Origin: Aliiroseovarius pelagivivens
GTDB lineage: Bacteria > Pseudomonadota > Alphaproteobacteria > Rhodobacterales > Rhodobacteraceae
Direction of reading: 5' to 3'
NCBI RefSeq assembly: GCF_900302485.1
Contig: NZ_OMOI01000002.1
Coordinates: forward strand, 755,405-819,404
DNA: 64,000 bases
The position numbers and the translations under genes were made by a program. Under the pieces are notes generated by a model, which ran no database searches, was not told the DNA's origin, and saw only the letters and a list, made by a program, of their open reading frames with translations. Positions 1-9,023 of this stretch are shown piece by piece (position 1 is the first letter of the stretch; each line of letters begins with the position of its first letter).

Positions 1-236
1 AGCATCTTCTTTTTGCGTCCCTCGGCAGGCAGAATGATCAGGTCGACACCCATCTTCTGCAGGTCGCCCCAGACGTCCCACCGATTGTCGGGCAGGGCGT
101 CCAGCGAAAACTCGGCCGCTTCGTCCGGGGCTAGCCAGTCAGCGTCGCCTCCGCCCCACGCGTTGCGCAGGTTTTCGACCAAAGCGGGCTCGAGGTTGCG
201 GGCAGAGGGCGATGCGATCAGCGTGGCGAAATACAT
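1..236 (-). CDS. serB: Phosphoserine phosphatase SerB, N-terminal part (runs off left edge)
   Basis: The minus strand from the ATG at 236 reads MYFATLIASPSARNLEPALV and continues through NAWGGGD and DLIILPAEGRKKKML to the window edge. This matches the N-terminal regulatory region of alphaproteobacterial SerB, which removes phosphate from L-3-phosphoserine in the last step of serine synthesis. Only about 78 codons are inside the window, so the HAD catalytic domain (DxDxT) is not visible. It is divergent from serC-serA, which supports the assignment. Identification rests on recognising the N-terminal pattern and on context. Confidence 0.8.
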   Translation of the reverse strand, partial: MYFATLIASPSARNLEPALVENLRNAWGGGDADWLAPDEAAEFSLDALPDNRWDVWGDLQKMGVDLIILPAEGRKKKM

Positions 237-469
237 AGGGCGGGCCTTTGTTGGGCAAATTGAAGCTGCCCGTTTCATGCGGCAGAATAGGCCTGTTTCA
301 CAAGGCTGAATCCGTGGATTTGGCGGGCCAACGGCGCGAAATCCCCGTTTTCGACCGCGACGCAAGTTTCCGATAGTGGTCATTCTGCGCCCAATTTCGA
401 CCTGTCAGGCGACATTTCCGACGCTTTTTTGCTTGTGCAGCATCAAAACGCCCCTTACTTCGATCCGTG

Positions 470-512
470 GGACACCCTTCCCCAACGAAGGGCAAATATC
501 TGCGAGGGTATC
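470..512 (+). promoter_or_regulatory. Structured serC 5' leader, candidate serC RNA element
   Basis: CCCTTC (475-480) and GAAGGG (487-492) form a six-pair hairpin with a six-base loop. The same left arm, ACCCTT at 474-479, can instead pair with GAGGGT at 504-509, which covers the likely Shine-Dalgarno of serC. The two pairings are mutually exclusive, as in a translational switch. A 'serC motif' RNA upstream of serC in Rhodobacterales is known from comparative genomics. That this is an instance of it is my inference. Confidence 0.5.
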
Positions 513-1658
513 ATGACTGATATTGCACAACCGGCAACGCGGCCGGCAAATCCGCGTTTTTCCTCTGGCCCCTGCGCCAAACCCCCCACATGGAATCTTG
601 ATGCCCTGGCCGACGCCGCCTTGGGTCGCTCGCACCGTGCCGCCATTGGCAAGGACAAGCTGAAAGCGGCCATCGAAGGTACGCGCGAAGTGCTGGGCAT
701 CCCCGCTGACTATAAGATCGGCATCGTTCCTGCGTCGGACACCGGCGCGGTTGAAATGGCACTGTGGTCGCTTCTGGGTGCCCGCGGGGTCGAGATGCTG
801 GCTTGGGAATCGTTCGGTTCGGGCTGGGTCACCGATGTTGTGAAGCAGCTGAAGATCGATGCCGTCGCCAAGACCGCCGACTACGGCCAACTGCCCGATC
901 TGGCATCCGTCGATTTCGCCAATGACGTTGTCTTCACCTGGAACGGCACCACCTCGGGCGTGCGCGTTCCGAACGGTGACTGGATTGCCGACGACCGCGA
1001 AGGTTTGACCATCTGTGACGCGACCTCGGCCGCGTTTGCGATGGACCTGCCGTGGGACAAGCTGGATGTGACCACGTTCTCTTGGCAGAAAGTGCTGGGC
1101 GGCGAGGCTGCACACGGCATCCTGATCCTGAGCCCCCGCGCTGTTGAGCGTCTGGAAAGCTATACCCCCGCATGGCCGCTGCCGAAGATCTTCCGCCTGA
1201 CCAAAGGTGGCAAACTGATCGAAGGCATCTTCACCGGTGCGACCATCAACACGCCGTCGATGCTGGCTGTCGAAGACTATCTGTTCGCCCTCGACTGGGC
1301 GCGTTCGGTTGGCGGGCTGGAAGGTCTGATCCACCGCGCGGATGCCAACACCAAGGCCGTCGCTGACTTCGTCGAGATGCGCGATTGGGTCGACTTCCTT
1401 GCCGAAGATGCGACCACGCTGTCGAACACCTCGGTCTGCCTGAAGTTCACCGACGATCGCATCAAGGATGGCGCCACGTTCGCCAAGGCCGTTGCCAAGC
1501 GCCTGGAAGCTGAAGGCGTAGCGCTGGACGTTGGCGCCTATCGCGACGCCCCTGCGGGTCTGCGCATCTGGTGCGGTGGCACGGTCGAGACGTCGGACGT
1601 CGAGGCCCTGATGCCGTGGCTTGATTGGGCGTTCAACGCCGAGATCGCAGCACAATAA
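513..1658 (+). CDS. serC: Phosphoserine aminotransferase SerC
   Basis: SerC is a PLP enzyme that transaminates 3-phosphohydroxypyruvate with glutamate to give phosphoserine. The 381-residue product starts [20 protein letters not shown] and carries the class V aminotransferase pattern, with the PLP lysine expected in [14 protein letters not shown]. It belongs to the long type found in Rhodobacterales rather than the E. coli type. I chose the ATG at 513, because upstream in-frame codons run through the structured leader and GCGAGGG at 502-508 serves as ribosome binding site. serA follows 64 bases downstream, so the two probably form one operon. Confidence 0.95.
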   Translation: MTDIAQPATRPANPRFSSGPCAKPPTWNLDALADAALGRSHRAAIGKDKLKAAIEGTREVLGIPADYKIGIVPASDTGAVEMALWSLLGARGVEMLAWESFGSGWVTDVVKQLKIDAVAKTADYGQLPDLASVDFANDVVFTWNGTTSGVRVPNGDWIADDREGLTICDATSAAFAMDLPWDKLDVTTFSWQKVLGGEAAHGILILSPRAVERLESYTPAWPLPKIFRLTKGGKLIEGIFTGATINTPSMLAVEDYLFALDWARSVGGLEGLIHRADANTKAVADFVEMRDWVDFLAEDATTLSNTSVCLKFTDDRIKDGATFAKAVAKRLEAEGVALDVGAYRDAPAGLRIWCGGTVETSDVEALMPWLDWAFNAEIAAQ

Positions 1659-1722
1659 AGAATTTGCTCTGCGCAACGACGCGCAGAGCCTTCCCCATCA
1701 TCTTTGAAGAAGGACCAACACC

Positions 1723-3315
1723 ATGGCCCCCAAAGTTCTCGTATCCGACAAGCTTTCGGAAACCGCCGTTCAGATTTTCCGCGACCGTGGAATCGAAGTC
1801 GACTTCGAACCCACGCTGGGTAAAGACAAAGACGCGCTGGCTGCCAAGATCGGCGAATATGACGGTCTGGCGATCCGCTCGGCCACCAAAGTGACCGACA
1901 AGATCCTTGAAGCCGCGACCAACCTGAAGGTTGTTGCCCGCGCCGGGATCGGTACCGACAACGTAGACAAAGTTGCTGCTTCGAAAGCCGGTGTGATCGT
2001 CATGAACACGCCGTTCGGCAATATGATCACCACCGCCGAGCACGCGATTGCGATGATGTTCGCCGTGGCGCGTCAGATCCCGGAAGCCTCGGCCTCGACC
2101 CACGCTGGTAAGTGGGAAAAGTCGAAGTTCATGGGTGTCGAGCTGACCAACAAGACGCTTGGCGTTATCGGCGCAGGCAACATCGGTGGCATCGTCTGCG
2201 ATCGTGCGCTGGGTCTGAAGATGAAAGTGGTCGCCTATGACCCCTTCCTATCGGAAGAGAAAGCCGACAGCATGGGCGTTGAAAAGGTCGAGCTGGACGA
2301 ACTGCTGGCCCGCGCTGATTTCATCACGCTGCACGTGCCGCTGATCGACGCGACCCGCAACATCCTGAGCCGCGAGAACCTGCTGAAAACCAAAGCCGGT
2401 GTGCGCATCATCAACTGTGCCCGCGGTGGATTGGTCGACGAAGAAGCGCTGGCTGACCTGCTGAAATCGGGTCACGTTGCTGGCGCCGCCTTCGACGTGT
2501 TCGCCGAAGAGCCCGCCACCGAGAACCCGCTGTTCAACCTGCCCAACGTCGTCTGCACCCCGCACCTTGGCGCTGCAACGACCGAAGCACAGGAAAACGT
2601 GGCGCTTCAGGTTGCTGAACAGATGTCGGATTACCTGCTGACCGGTGCTGTGCAGAACGCACTGAACATGCCGTCGGTGACTGCTGAAGAAGCCAAGGTC
2701 ATGGGCCCGTGGATCAAACTGGCCGAGCATCTGGGTGCTTTCGTGGGTCAGATGACCGACGAACCGGTGAAGGCTGTGAACATCCTTTATGATGGTGTCG
2801 CGTCCGAGATGAACCTGAAGGCGCTGGACTGTGCCGTCATCGCTGGCCTGATGAAGCCGCAGACCCCTGATGTGAACATGGTTTCGGCGCCTGTTGTCGC
2901 TGCAGATCGTGGCATCAAGACCTCGACCACCACGCAAGCCAAGGGCGGCACGTTTGATGGTTACATCAAAGTGACGGTTGTGACGGAAAACCGCGAGCGT
3001 TCGATTGCAGGTACCGTGTTCTCGGACGGCAAGCCGCGCTTCATCCAGATCAAAGGCATCAACATCGATGCCGAAATCGGCAGCCACATGCTCTACACCA
3101 CCAACGACGACGTGCCGGGCATCATCGGCACGCTGGGTAAAACCATGGGCGAAAACGGCGTGAACATCGCGAACTTTACCTTGGGCCGCAAGGAAACCGG
3201 TGGTGACGCGATTGCGCTGTTGTACGTGGACCATCGGATCTCGGACGATGTGCTGACCACGCTGCGCGACACGGGCCTGTTTAACTCGGTCAGCCCGCTT
3301 GAGTTCGACGTCTAA
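1723..3315 (+). CDS. serA: D-3-phosphoglycerate dehydrogenase SerA
   Basis: SerA oxidises 3-phosphoglycerate to 3-phosphohydroxypyruvate with NAD, the committed step of serine synthesis. The 530-residue protein is the long form: an N-terminal substrate-binding domain, a Rossmann domain with GVIGAGNIGG near residue 147 and the dehydrogenase signature INCARGGLVDE, an intervening domain, and a C-terminal ACT domain (VPGIIGTLGKTMGENGVNIA) of the kind that binds serine for feedback inhibition. GAAGGA lies just upstream of the ATG. It ends at a strong terminator, closing the serC-serA unit. Confidence 0.96.
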   Translation: MAPKVLVSDKLSETAVQIFRDRGIEVDFEPTLGKDKDALAAKIGEYDGLAIRSATKVTDKILEAATNLKVVARAGIGTDNVDKVAASKAGVIVMNTPFGNMITTAEHAIAMMFAVARQIPEASASTHAGKWEKSKFMGVELTNKTLGVIGAGNIGGIVCDRALGLKMKVVAYDPFLSEEKADSMGVEKVELDELLARADFITLHVPLIDATRNILSRENLLKTKAGVRIINCARGGLVDEEALADLLKSGHVAGAAFDVFAEEPATENPLFNLPNVVCTPHLGAATTEAQENVALQVAEQMSDYLLTGAVQNALNMPSVTAEEAKVMGPWIKLAEHLGAFVGQMTDEPVKAVNILYDGVASEMNLKALDCAVIAGLMKPQTPDVNMVSAPVVAADRGIKTSTTTQAKGGTFDGYIKVTVVTENRERSIAGTVFSDGKPRFIQIKGINIDAEIGSHMLYTTNDDVPGIIGTLGKTMGENGVNIANFTLGRKETGGDAIALLYVDHRISDDVLTTLRDTGLFNSVSPLEFDV

Positions 3316-3333
3316 GCGTCAAACATACAACGG

Positions 3334-3366
3334 AAAGCCCCGGCCCTTCGCCGGGGCTTTTCTTTT
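3334..3366 (+). terminator. Rho-independent terminator of serC-serA
   Basis: Perfect 11-base stem AAAGCCCCGGC (3334-3344) and GCCGGGGCTTT (3350-3360) with a five-base loop, followed by TCTTTTT. It lies 18 bases after the serA stop. Confidence 0.92.
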
Positions 3367-3409
3367 TGGGCCATATGCTTAGGTTGGCCACAGAAGAAGG
3401 AGCACCCCC

Positions 3410-4165
3410 ATGCGCGCCTATGCGATCGGAGACATTCACGGTCATCTGGACAAACTGGAAGCAGCCCACGCGCTGATCGCAGAAGACCGTGCGCGGTGCG
3501 GCGACGATGATGCGCCTGTCGTGCATATCGGCGACCTTGTCGACCGTGGTCCAGACTGCAAGGGCGTGATCCAATACCTGATTGACGGTCAAGCACGTGG
3601 CGAAAACTGGGTTGTGCTGAAGGGCAACCATGACCGCATGATGGAGATGTTCCTGCGAAAGCATCCCATGGTCGATACCCAGCTTTTGATCGACCACAAC
3701 TGGCTGCATCCACGGATCGGCGGGATCGATACGCTCGCCAGCTATGGGGTCGAGGTTCCCGAAGGGATCCGCACCTATCAGCTGCACCCCAAAGCCCGCG
3801 CAGCTGTGCCGGAACGCCACCGCGACTATCTGGCAAACCTGCCGTCCAGCTATCGGCTGGGGGATCTCTATTTCGCCCATGCAGGCATCCGTCCGGGCGT
3901 CCCTTTGGATCAACAGGCCGAGGATGACCTGTGCTGGATCCGCAAAGAATTTCACCAATCAAACGTCGATCACGGTCCGCTGATCGTGCATGGCCATACA
4001 CCGGTGGACGAGGTCACACATTATGGGAATCGCCTGAACATCGACACCGGGGCAGGGCATGGCAAAGCCATCTCTGCCGTGGTGATCGAGGGGCGGGATG
4101 CGTGGCTTTTGGGGGCTGGTGGGCGTGAAAAGGTGGTACAAGAAAAGCCACTGTTCCCTGTTTGA
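3410..4165 (+). CDS. Serine/threonine-type metallophosphoesterase
   Basis: The 251-residue protein has the three signatures of the PPP/metallophosphoesterase fold: GDIHGH at residues 7-12, GDLVDRG near 44 and GNHDR near 74, with later metal-binding histidines in IVHGHTP. Such enzymes use a dinuclear metal centre to cleave phosphomonoesters; bacterial relatives act on phosphoproteins or on diadenosine tetraphosphate. No signal peptide or extra domain is visible, so it should be cytoplasmic. AGAAGGAG precedes the ATG. It stands alone, converging with the isochorismatase-like gene 22 bases away, so the context does not indicate a substrate. Confidence 0.88.
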   Translation: MRAYAIGDIHGHLDKLEAAHALIAEDRARCGDDDAPVVHIGDLVDRGPDCKGVIQYLIDGQARGENWVVLKGNHDRMMEMFLRKHPMVDTQLLIDHNWLHPRIGGIDTLASYGVEVPEGIRTYQLHPKARAAVPERHRDYLANLPSSYRLGDLYFAHAGIRPGVPLDQQAEDDLCWIRKEFHQSNVDHGPLIVHGHTPVDEVTHYGNRLNIDTGAGHGKAISAVVIEGRDAWLLGAGGREKVVQEKPLFPV

Positions 4166-4187
4166 CGCTTCCCTTAGCCGTCAAAGG

Positions 4188-4814
4188 CTAGTGCAGGACC
4201 ACCCCATGCGCGGCCAACTGTTGTTCAGCCTGGTTGCGCGTTGAGCTGGACAGGGTTGCGTTGCTTACTACCGAAACCTCGTACCCGCGGTTGCGGGCTG
4301 CCAACGCAGTATTCTTCACGCAATAATTCAGGTCCAGACCCGCTAGGCGCAGCTTTCCAACGTCAAGCTTGGCCAAGAGTGCGTCAAGTTCGCCGGTTTC
4401 AAACGCGTCCTGTACACGTTTTACAAGGACATGATCGGCAAGCCCGGCAAAAGGTGTTGCAAGTTCTGTGCCAGCGCTGCCCTTAATCGCTTGCCCTTTC
4501 ATGGCCAGCTGCGCGACGGCCTTGGTCGAAGGGATCGACCATTCCTGACGGAGTGCGACAACGTGATGGCCTTGCGCTTTTGCTGCGTCGACCTCGTGAA
4601 GGACAGCGGTTTTGGCCGATTGCTTTGCGGCGTCGGAATATGGGCCGTGGTCCCAAAAGACAGTCTGAAGGTCGATCAGCAGCAGTGCCTCTTTCGTCCG
4701 CTCACCAATTGGTTCTCCAATGCTGACCGCGCTAATGCGCCTGATGCCAAGGGTGAGCCATAGAAAACCCAAAACCCCAAATAGCCCCGCGAGGCCCAGC
4801 AGATAACCAAGCAT
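4188..4814 (-). CDS. Membrane-anchored isochorismatase-family hydrolase
   Basis: This 208-residue protein has the cysteine hydrolase (isochorismatase-like) catalytic triad: Asp48 in LLLIDLQ, Lys132 in VLVKRVQD and Cys165 in DLNYCVKNTAL. Unusually for the family it begins with a hydrophobic segment of about 20 residues (LLGLAGLFGVLGFLWLTLGI) followed by RR, which suggests a membrane anchor with the enzyme on the cytoplasmic side. Its ATG overlaps the stop of the marR-like gene (TAATG), so the two are translationally coupled and probably controlled by that regulator. The substrate (a nicotinamide, carbamoyl or related compound) cannot be told from the sequence. Confidence 0.85.
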   Translation of the reverse strand: MLGYLLGLAGLFGVLGFLWLTLGIRRISAVSIGEPIGERTKEALLLIDLQTVFWDHGPYSDAAKQSAKTAVLHEVDAAKAQGHHVVALRQEWSIPSTKAVAQLAMKGQAIKGSAGTELATPFAGLADHVLVKRVQDAFETGELDALLAKLDVGKLRLAGLDLNYCVKNTALAARNRGYEVSVVSNATLSSSTRNQAEQQLAAHGVVLH

Positions 4815-5260
4815 TACTTCGTTCCTCCTGACAGGTCTTTCAGTTTGCTGGTCACAGCCTGTACGACGTCCAATGCGGTCGCGATGTCTTCGGCTCGGAA
4901 GGATCCGCCGATTTCTTGCATCAACGCCAATTCTTGCAAGATGATGCGCTCTATCAGGGCGCTGCCCTGTTCGGTCAGGGTTATAAGCGGCGAGCGTTTG
5001 TGGCGCGGGTTTACGCGTTGCGCGACGAAACCGCCCGAGAGTGTCTCGTTCACCATCAATTGGACGTACTGGCGTTTGATCTCGAGGCGGGCAGCGATGT
5101 CCGGGACGGTTTGATCGCCGTGCTGTCGTAGGATTTCCAGTACGGCGCGCATTCGCACCGTAAGCGCGGTGTCTTCTAGCCCTGCTTCTACGCAGGCCTC
5201 GGCCGCTTGCATCAAGGGTCGTGACATCCAGATGAGCTTATGAAGGTGATGTGTGGTCAT
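4814..5260 (-). CDS. MarR-family transcriptional regulator
   Basis: A winged-helix protein of about 148 residues with the MarR layout: RMRAVLEILRQHGDQTVPDIAARLEI (helix-turn-helix), then the wing around NPRHKRSPLITLTEQG. MarR proteins usually repress their own operon and release DNA on binding a phenolic or other small ligand. I chose the ATG at 5260 (MTTHHLHK) over 5275 because the palindromic operator covers the 5275 codon. Neither start has a good ribosome binding site. It is cotranscribed with the isochorismatase-like hydrolase, the likely target of its regulation. Confidence 0.85.
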   Translation of the reverse strand: MTTHHLHKLIWMSRPLMQAAEACVEAGLEDTALTVRMRAVLEILRQHGDQTVPDIAARLEIKRQYVQLMVNETLSGGFVAQRVNPRHKRSPLITLTEQGSALIERIILQELALMQEIGGSFRAEDIATALDVVQAVTSKLKDLSGGTK

Positions 5261-5273
5261 GGTGGCAATATAC

Positions 5274-5300
5274 ATGTCATAATGACATTATCAATGTCAA
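5274..5300 (-). promoter_or_regulatory. Palindromic operator/-35 region for the MarR-type regulator
   Basis: Three alternating half sites lie in 26 bases: ATGTCA (5274-5279), TGACATT (5283-5289) and AATGTCA (5293-5299). The centre one pairs with either neighbour (ATGTCA-taa-TGACAT; TGACATT-atc-AATGTCA). On the minus strand 5300-5295 reads TTGACA, a good -35 box, so binding would block RNA polymerase. The assignment to the adjacent MarR protein is inference from position. Confidence 0.7.
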
Positions 5301-5375
5301 TTATGGGGCGAGTGCGACTTTCGTGCGCGGTTCGACATTTTTCATTTCGGGTGAAACTTGCAAATCCAGCATCCA

Positions 5376-5406
5376 ACAAAAAAGCCCCGGTGTTACCACC
5401 GGGGCT
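5376..5406 (-). terminator. Rho-independent terminator of pnp
   Basis: On the minus strand AGCCCCGGTG pairs with CACCGGGGCT (5406-5397 with 5392-5383, four-base loop), followed by six T residues. It lies about 23 bases after the pnp stop. Confidence 0.9.
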
Positions 5407-5428
5407 CTCAATTGCGAAAGACTACAAG

Positions 5429-7573
5429 TTAGTCTTCTTTTTTCTTCTGTTCCGGAGCGATCTCTTCGCCGGTTTCCTGATCGACGATTTTCATCGACAG
5501 GCGAACTTTGCCGCGGTCGTCGAAGCCAAGCAGTTTGACTTTAACTTCCTGGCCTTCCTTCAGAACGTCCGAAGGATGGTTCAGGCGGCGGTTTTCGATC
5601 TGGCTGACGTGCACAAGGCCGTCGCGCTTGCCGAAGAAGTTCACGAAGGCGCCGAAGTCGACGATCTTCACAACTTTACCGGTGTAGATCGCGCCTTCTT
5701 CCGGCTCTGCAACGATCGAGTGGATCATCTCGTAAGCCTTGGCGATGGCGTCGCCGTTGGGCGAAGCGATCTTGATCACGCCGTCGTCGTTGATGTCGAC
5801 CTTAGCGCCCGACACTTCGACGATTTCGCGGATGACCTTACCGCCCGAGCCGATCACTTCACGGATCTTGTCGGTCGGGATGTTCATGGTCTCGATGCGC
5901 GGAGCGTGAGCCGAGAATTCCTGACGGCCTTCCGACAGAGCTTTGTTCATCTCTTCCAGGATGTGCAGTCGGCCTTCCTTGGCTTGTGCCAGGGCTTTCT
6001 CCATGATCTCGGGCGTGATGCCTGCGACCTTGATGTCCATCTGCAGCGACGTGATGCCGTCTTCGGTACCAGCCACTTTGAAGTCCATGTCACCCAGGTG
6101 ATCTTCGTCACCCAGAATGTCGGTCAGTACAGCGTACGAACCGTCATCTTCCAGGATCAGACCCATGGCAACACCAGCAACCGGTGCTTTCAGCGGAACA
6201 GCCGCGTCCATCATGGACAGCGAACCACCACATACCGATGCCATCGAGGACGAGCCGTTCGACTCGGTGATCTCGGACACAACGCGGATGGTGTAGGGGA
6301 AGTCGGTTGCCGACGGCAGAACTGCCTGCAGCGCACGCCATGCCAGCTTGCCGTGACCGATTTCACGACGACCGGTGAAACCAAAGCGGCCTACTTCGCC
6401 GACCGAGTAGGGCGGGAAGTTGTAGTGCAGCATGAAGTTCGATTTGTAGGTGCCGGTCAGCGCGTCGATCATCTGCTCGTCGTCGCCGGTGCCCAGAGTG
6501 GTCACAACCAGACCTTGTGTCTCGCCGCGGGTGAACAGGGCCGAACCGTGCGTACGGGGCAGGATGCCTGCTTCCGAAACGATCGGACGAACGGTGTCCA
6601 GAGCACGACCGTCGATGCGCTTGCCGGTTTTCACGACGTCGCCGCGAACGACCGAGCTTTCCAGTTTCTTCAGAGCCGAACCAAGGTTCGCGTCTTCCTG
6701 CTGCTCTTCGGTCAGAGCGGCAACGATTTCCTCTTTGGCAACCGACAGGGCCGCAACGCGTTCCTGTTTGTCGGTGTTGCCGTAAGCGGCGCGGATCTTG
6801 TCTTCGCCAGCGGCTTTAACAGCAGCATAGAGGTCCGAGTAATCAGCAGGCTGATAGTCAAACGGCTCTTTCGCGGCGTCTTCGGCCAGATCAATGATCA
6901 GGTCGATAACCGGCTGGATTTCCTGGTGCGCGAAGTTCACAGCGCCCAGCATCTCGGCTTCGGTCAGCTCGTAGGCTTCCGATTCAACCATCATCACGGC
7001 GTCTTTGGTGCCAGCGACAACAAGGTCCAGACGTTGGTCCGGGTTGTTGCGCAGCTGGTGCATGTCGTCGCAAGTCGGGTTCAGAACGTATTCACCGTCT
7101 TCAAAGCCAACACGTGCAGCAGCGATCGGACCCATGAAGGGCGCGCCCGAAATGGTCAGAGCAGCCGAAGCAGCGATCATCGCAACGATGTCGGGATCGT
7201 TAACAAGGTCGTGGCTCAGCACGGTGCAGATTACCAGAACTTCGTTTTTGAAGCCGGGTACGAACAGCGGGCGGATCGGACGGTCGATCAGGCGCGAGGT
7301 CAGCGTCTCTTTTTCGGTCGGACGCGCTTCGCGTTTGAAGAAGCCACCGGGGATTTTACCAGCGGCATAGTATTTCTCGTTGTAGTGAACTGTCAGCGGG
7401 AAGAAGTCCTGACCGGGCTTCTGTGCCTTCGCGAAGGTCACGTTGGCCATTACGGAAGTTTCACCCAGAGTGGCGATCACGGTTCCGTCGGCCTGACGGG
7501 CAACTTTGCCCGTTTCCAGAGTGAGGGTTTCTTCGCCCCACTCCATCGATTTTTTAGTTACGTCAAACATCAT
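5429..7573 (-). CDS. pnp: Polyribonucleotide nucleotidyltransferase (PNPase)
   Basis: PNPase degrades RNA 3' to 5' by phosphorolysis and is part of the degradosome. The 714-residue product has the expected order: two RNase PH domains with an alpha-helical domain between them, a KH domain ([15 protein letters not shown], about residue 560) and an S1 domain ([18 protein letters not shown], about 628), ending in a charged EQKKKED tail. Two ATGs stand in tandem at 7573 and 7570 behind AGGAAAAC; the second gives the family-typical [14 protein letters not shown]. Hairpins in the leader suggest autoregulation. rpsO lies upstream on the same strand but is separated by another gene. Confidence 0.97.
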   Translation of the reverse strand: MMFDVTKKSMEWGEETLTLETGKVARQADGTVIATLGETSVMANVTFAKAQKPGQDFFPLTVHYNEKYYAAGKIPGGFFKREARPTEKETLTSRLIDRPIRPLFVPGFKNEVLVICTVLSHDLVNDPDIVAMIAASAALTISGAPFMGPIAAARVGFEDGEYVLNPTCDDMHQLRNNPDQRLDLVVAGTKDAVMMVESEAYELTEAEMLGAVNFAHQEIQPVIDLIIDLAEDAAKEPFDYQPADYSDLYAAVKAAGEDKIRAAYGNTDKQERVAALSVAKEEIVAALTEEQQEDANLGSALKKLESSVVRGDVVKTGKRIDGRALDTVRPIVSEAGILPRTHGSALFTRGETQGLVVTTLGTGDDEQMIDALTGTYKSNFMLHYNFPPYSVGEVGRFGFTGRREIGHGKLAWRALQAVLPSATDFPYTIRVVSEITESNGSSSMASVCGGSLSMMDAAVPLKAPVAGVAMGLILEDDGSYAVLTDILGDEDHLGDMDFKVAGTEDGITSLQMDIKVAGITPEIMEKALAQAKEGRLHILEEMNKALSEGRQEFSAHAPRIETMNIPTDKIREVIGSGGKVIREIVEVSGAKVDINDDGVIKIASPNGDAIAKAYEMIHSIVAEPEEGAIYTGKVVKIVDFGAFVNFFGKRDGLVHVSQIENRRLNHPSDVLKEGQEVKVKLLGFDDRGKVRLSMKIVDQETGEEIAPEQKKKED

Positions 7574-7585
7574 GTTTTCCTAGTT

Positions 7586-7640
7586 GGAAGCACTCCCGGC
7601 CCTCCGGGTCTTCCGTTTTCGTGGTGGCCCCATTGCCACC
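7586..7640 (-). promoter_or_regulatory. Tandem hairpins in the pnp leader
   Basis: Two stem-loops lie just upstream of the pnp start: GGAAG..CCCGG/CCGGG..CTTCC (7586-7614, with an internal loop) and GGTGGC/GCCACC (7623-7628 with 7635-7640). In enterobacteria, pnp mRNA carries a leader stem-loop cut by RNase III and used for PNPase autocontrol. A similar role here is inference. Confidence 0.5.
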
Positions 7641-7734
7641 GACCCCTCTACCTTTTTCATGCGCCGGGGTCGAAGCGTCACGTCTCAGATGCGTGCGCCT
7701 TACAGGAAAACAAGGGGTTTGGAAAGCAAAACCG

Positions 7735-8466
7735 TTAGCGCTGATGTGCCTGGCCGTGGCGGCGGCGCGGGTGCTTGGTGATGCCGAATGCCTTGCGGGC
7801 GGTGACAAGGCGCAGATCCTCGGGGTCCATGCCCATAGACAGGATGGTTTCCCGATCAAACCGCTGTCGCGCCACGTCGGGATCGTGCTTGGTGCCGAAC
7901 AATCTGTCGATCCAGTTCATGCCGAAACTGACGTGGAAGGTGGCCTCGTGATCCTGAAAGTGGTGGGCCAGATGCGTGCGCGTCACGCGCTGCCCGAACC
8001 ATCCCTTCGGCACGTTCACATGGGCCAGTGTGTGGCAGTATTCATAGAAGGTGAAGGCGCTGACCGATCCGACAAACAGAGCCACATAGGCGAACAGCGT
8101 CGCCGGTCCCAGCCCGAGAAGGGGCCAGAGCACAAGCGTATGTGCTACGAAAGAGATCGCTCCGAACCGCAATGCGTACCAGTGATCGCCACCGGTAAAG
8201 AACTCGGGGTCGTTGGGAAACTCGTGGTGGCCGATATGGCTTCGGTACAACTCGTTGAACACGCCCTGATCGGTGGGTGGCTCGCGATGCAGAAGGAAGC
8301 GGTGCATGGCGTATTCGACGAAGAACTGCGCCAGCACGCCATAGGCGATGGCCAGCAATAGCCACGGCGTGAACCAGTTCACCAAAGCGACCAGCCCAAG
8401 AACCCAGAACGGAAACAGCCGGTGCAGGCTGCCCATATTCATCAAAACACGGATTGCTTCTTTCAT
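7735..8466 (-). CDS. Sterol desaturase/fatty-acid-hydroxylase family membrane protein
   Basis: This 243-residue integral membrane protein has histidine clusters typical of the non-haem diiron hydroxylase superfamily: HRFLLH near 55, HIGHHEF near 77, HTLAHVNVP near 148 and HLAHHFQDH near 167. Members hydroxylate or desaturate lipids or carotenoids at the membrane. There are at least three hydrophobic helices. The C-terminus is basic and histidine-rich (RRRHGQAHQR). It lies between rpsO and pnp in the same direction and probably shares transcripts with them. The lipid substrate is not evident. Confidence 0.85.
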   Translation of the reverse strand: MKEAIRVLMNMGSLHRLFPFWVLGLVALVNWFTPWLLLAIAYGVLAQFFVEYAMHRFLLHREPPTDQGVFNELYRSHIGHHEFPNDPEFFTGGDHWYALRFGAISFVAHTLVLWPLLGLGPATLFAYVALFVGSVSAFTFYEYCHTLAHVNVPKGWFGQRVTRTHLAHHFQDHEATFHVSFGMNWIDRLFGTKHDPDVARQRFDRETILSMGMDPEDLRLVTARKAFGITKHPRRRHGQAHQR

Positions 8467-8565
8467 CGACGTCTCCTCACCTGTGCACAGGCTGGGCGAT
8501 GAACGCGGGTCATTTCAAGCCAGACCACACGTAAAGCAAGTGGGACGCCCTTTTGGTGCCGACCC

Positions 8566-8603
8566 CCAAAAGAAAACGCCCGCCTTTTGCAAGACGGGCG
8601 TTT
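8566..8603 (-). terminator. Rho-independent terminator after rpsO
   Basis: On the minus strand AAACGCCCG (8603-8595) pairs with CGGGCGTTT (8582-8574), followed by TTTCTTTTG. It would partly separate rpsO from the downstream hydroxylase gene and pnp. Confidence 0.82.
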
Positions 8604-8623
8604 CTATCCAAACGGGGCAGGTC

Positions 8624-8893
8624 TTAGCGACGCAGACCCAGACGCTTGATCAGGTCCTGATAGCGGGCTTCGTCTTTACCGCGCACATAGTCCAGCAGCT
8701 TGCGGCGCAGGGCGACCATTTTCAGAAGGCCACGGCGACCGTGGTTATCTTTCTTGTGGGTCTTGAAGTGCTCGGTCAGGGTCGCAATACGCGACGACAG
8801 GATGGCAACCTGAACTTCGGGCGAACCAGTGTCGCCGTCTTTGGTGCCGAATTCCTTGATCAGGCGGTTCTTTTCTTCAGTAGTGATCGACAT
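8624..8893 (-). CDS. rpsO: 30S ribosomal protein S15
   Basis: The 89-residue protein starting [16 protein letters not shown] and ending IKRLGLRR is unmistakably S15, which binds the central domain of 16S rRNA early in 30S assembly. The signature region ([30 protein letters not shown]) is intact. I chose the ATG at 8893, preceded by GGAGA, instead of the in-frame ATG five codons upstream. A terminator follows 20 bases after its stop. In many bacteria rpsO is directly followed by pnp; here a membrane hydroxylase gene intervenes. Confidence 0.97.
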   Translation of the reverse strand: MSITTEEKNRLIKEFGTKDGDTGSPEVQVAILSSRIATLTEHFKTHKKDNHGRRGLLKMVALRRKLLDYVRGKDEARYQDLIKRLGLRR

Positions 8894-9023
8894 CGGGGTC
8901 TCCTTCATAGGTTAAAGTGGATGGCGCAGGCCGGGATGTCGTCCAGCAAGGCCCATGGAGGCACCCGCAGTTTTCATGCGGATGGGGGCGTATAGAAGGA
9001 AACTGCGTCAAACGCAAAGAAAA

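Noticed and set aside
405..1676. 423-codon open frame on the minus strand across serC
   Set aside because: It is antisense to a clear serC, has the Arg/Gly/Val-rich composition of a shadow frame in high-GC DNA, and shows no family pattern.
5240..7738. 832-codon open frame on the plus strand opposite pnp
   Set aside because: Exact antisense of the conserved pnp gene; its open length follows from codon bias in pnp, and it spans the pnp terminator, which a real gene would not.
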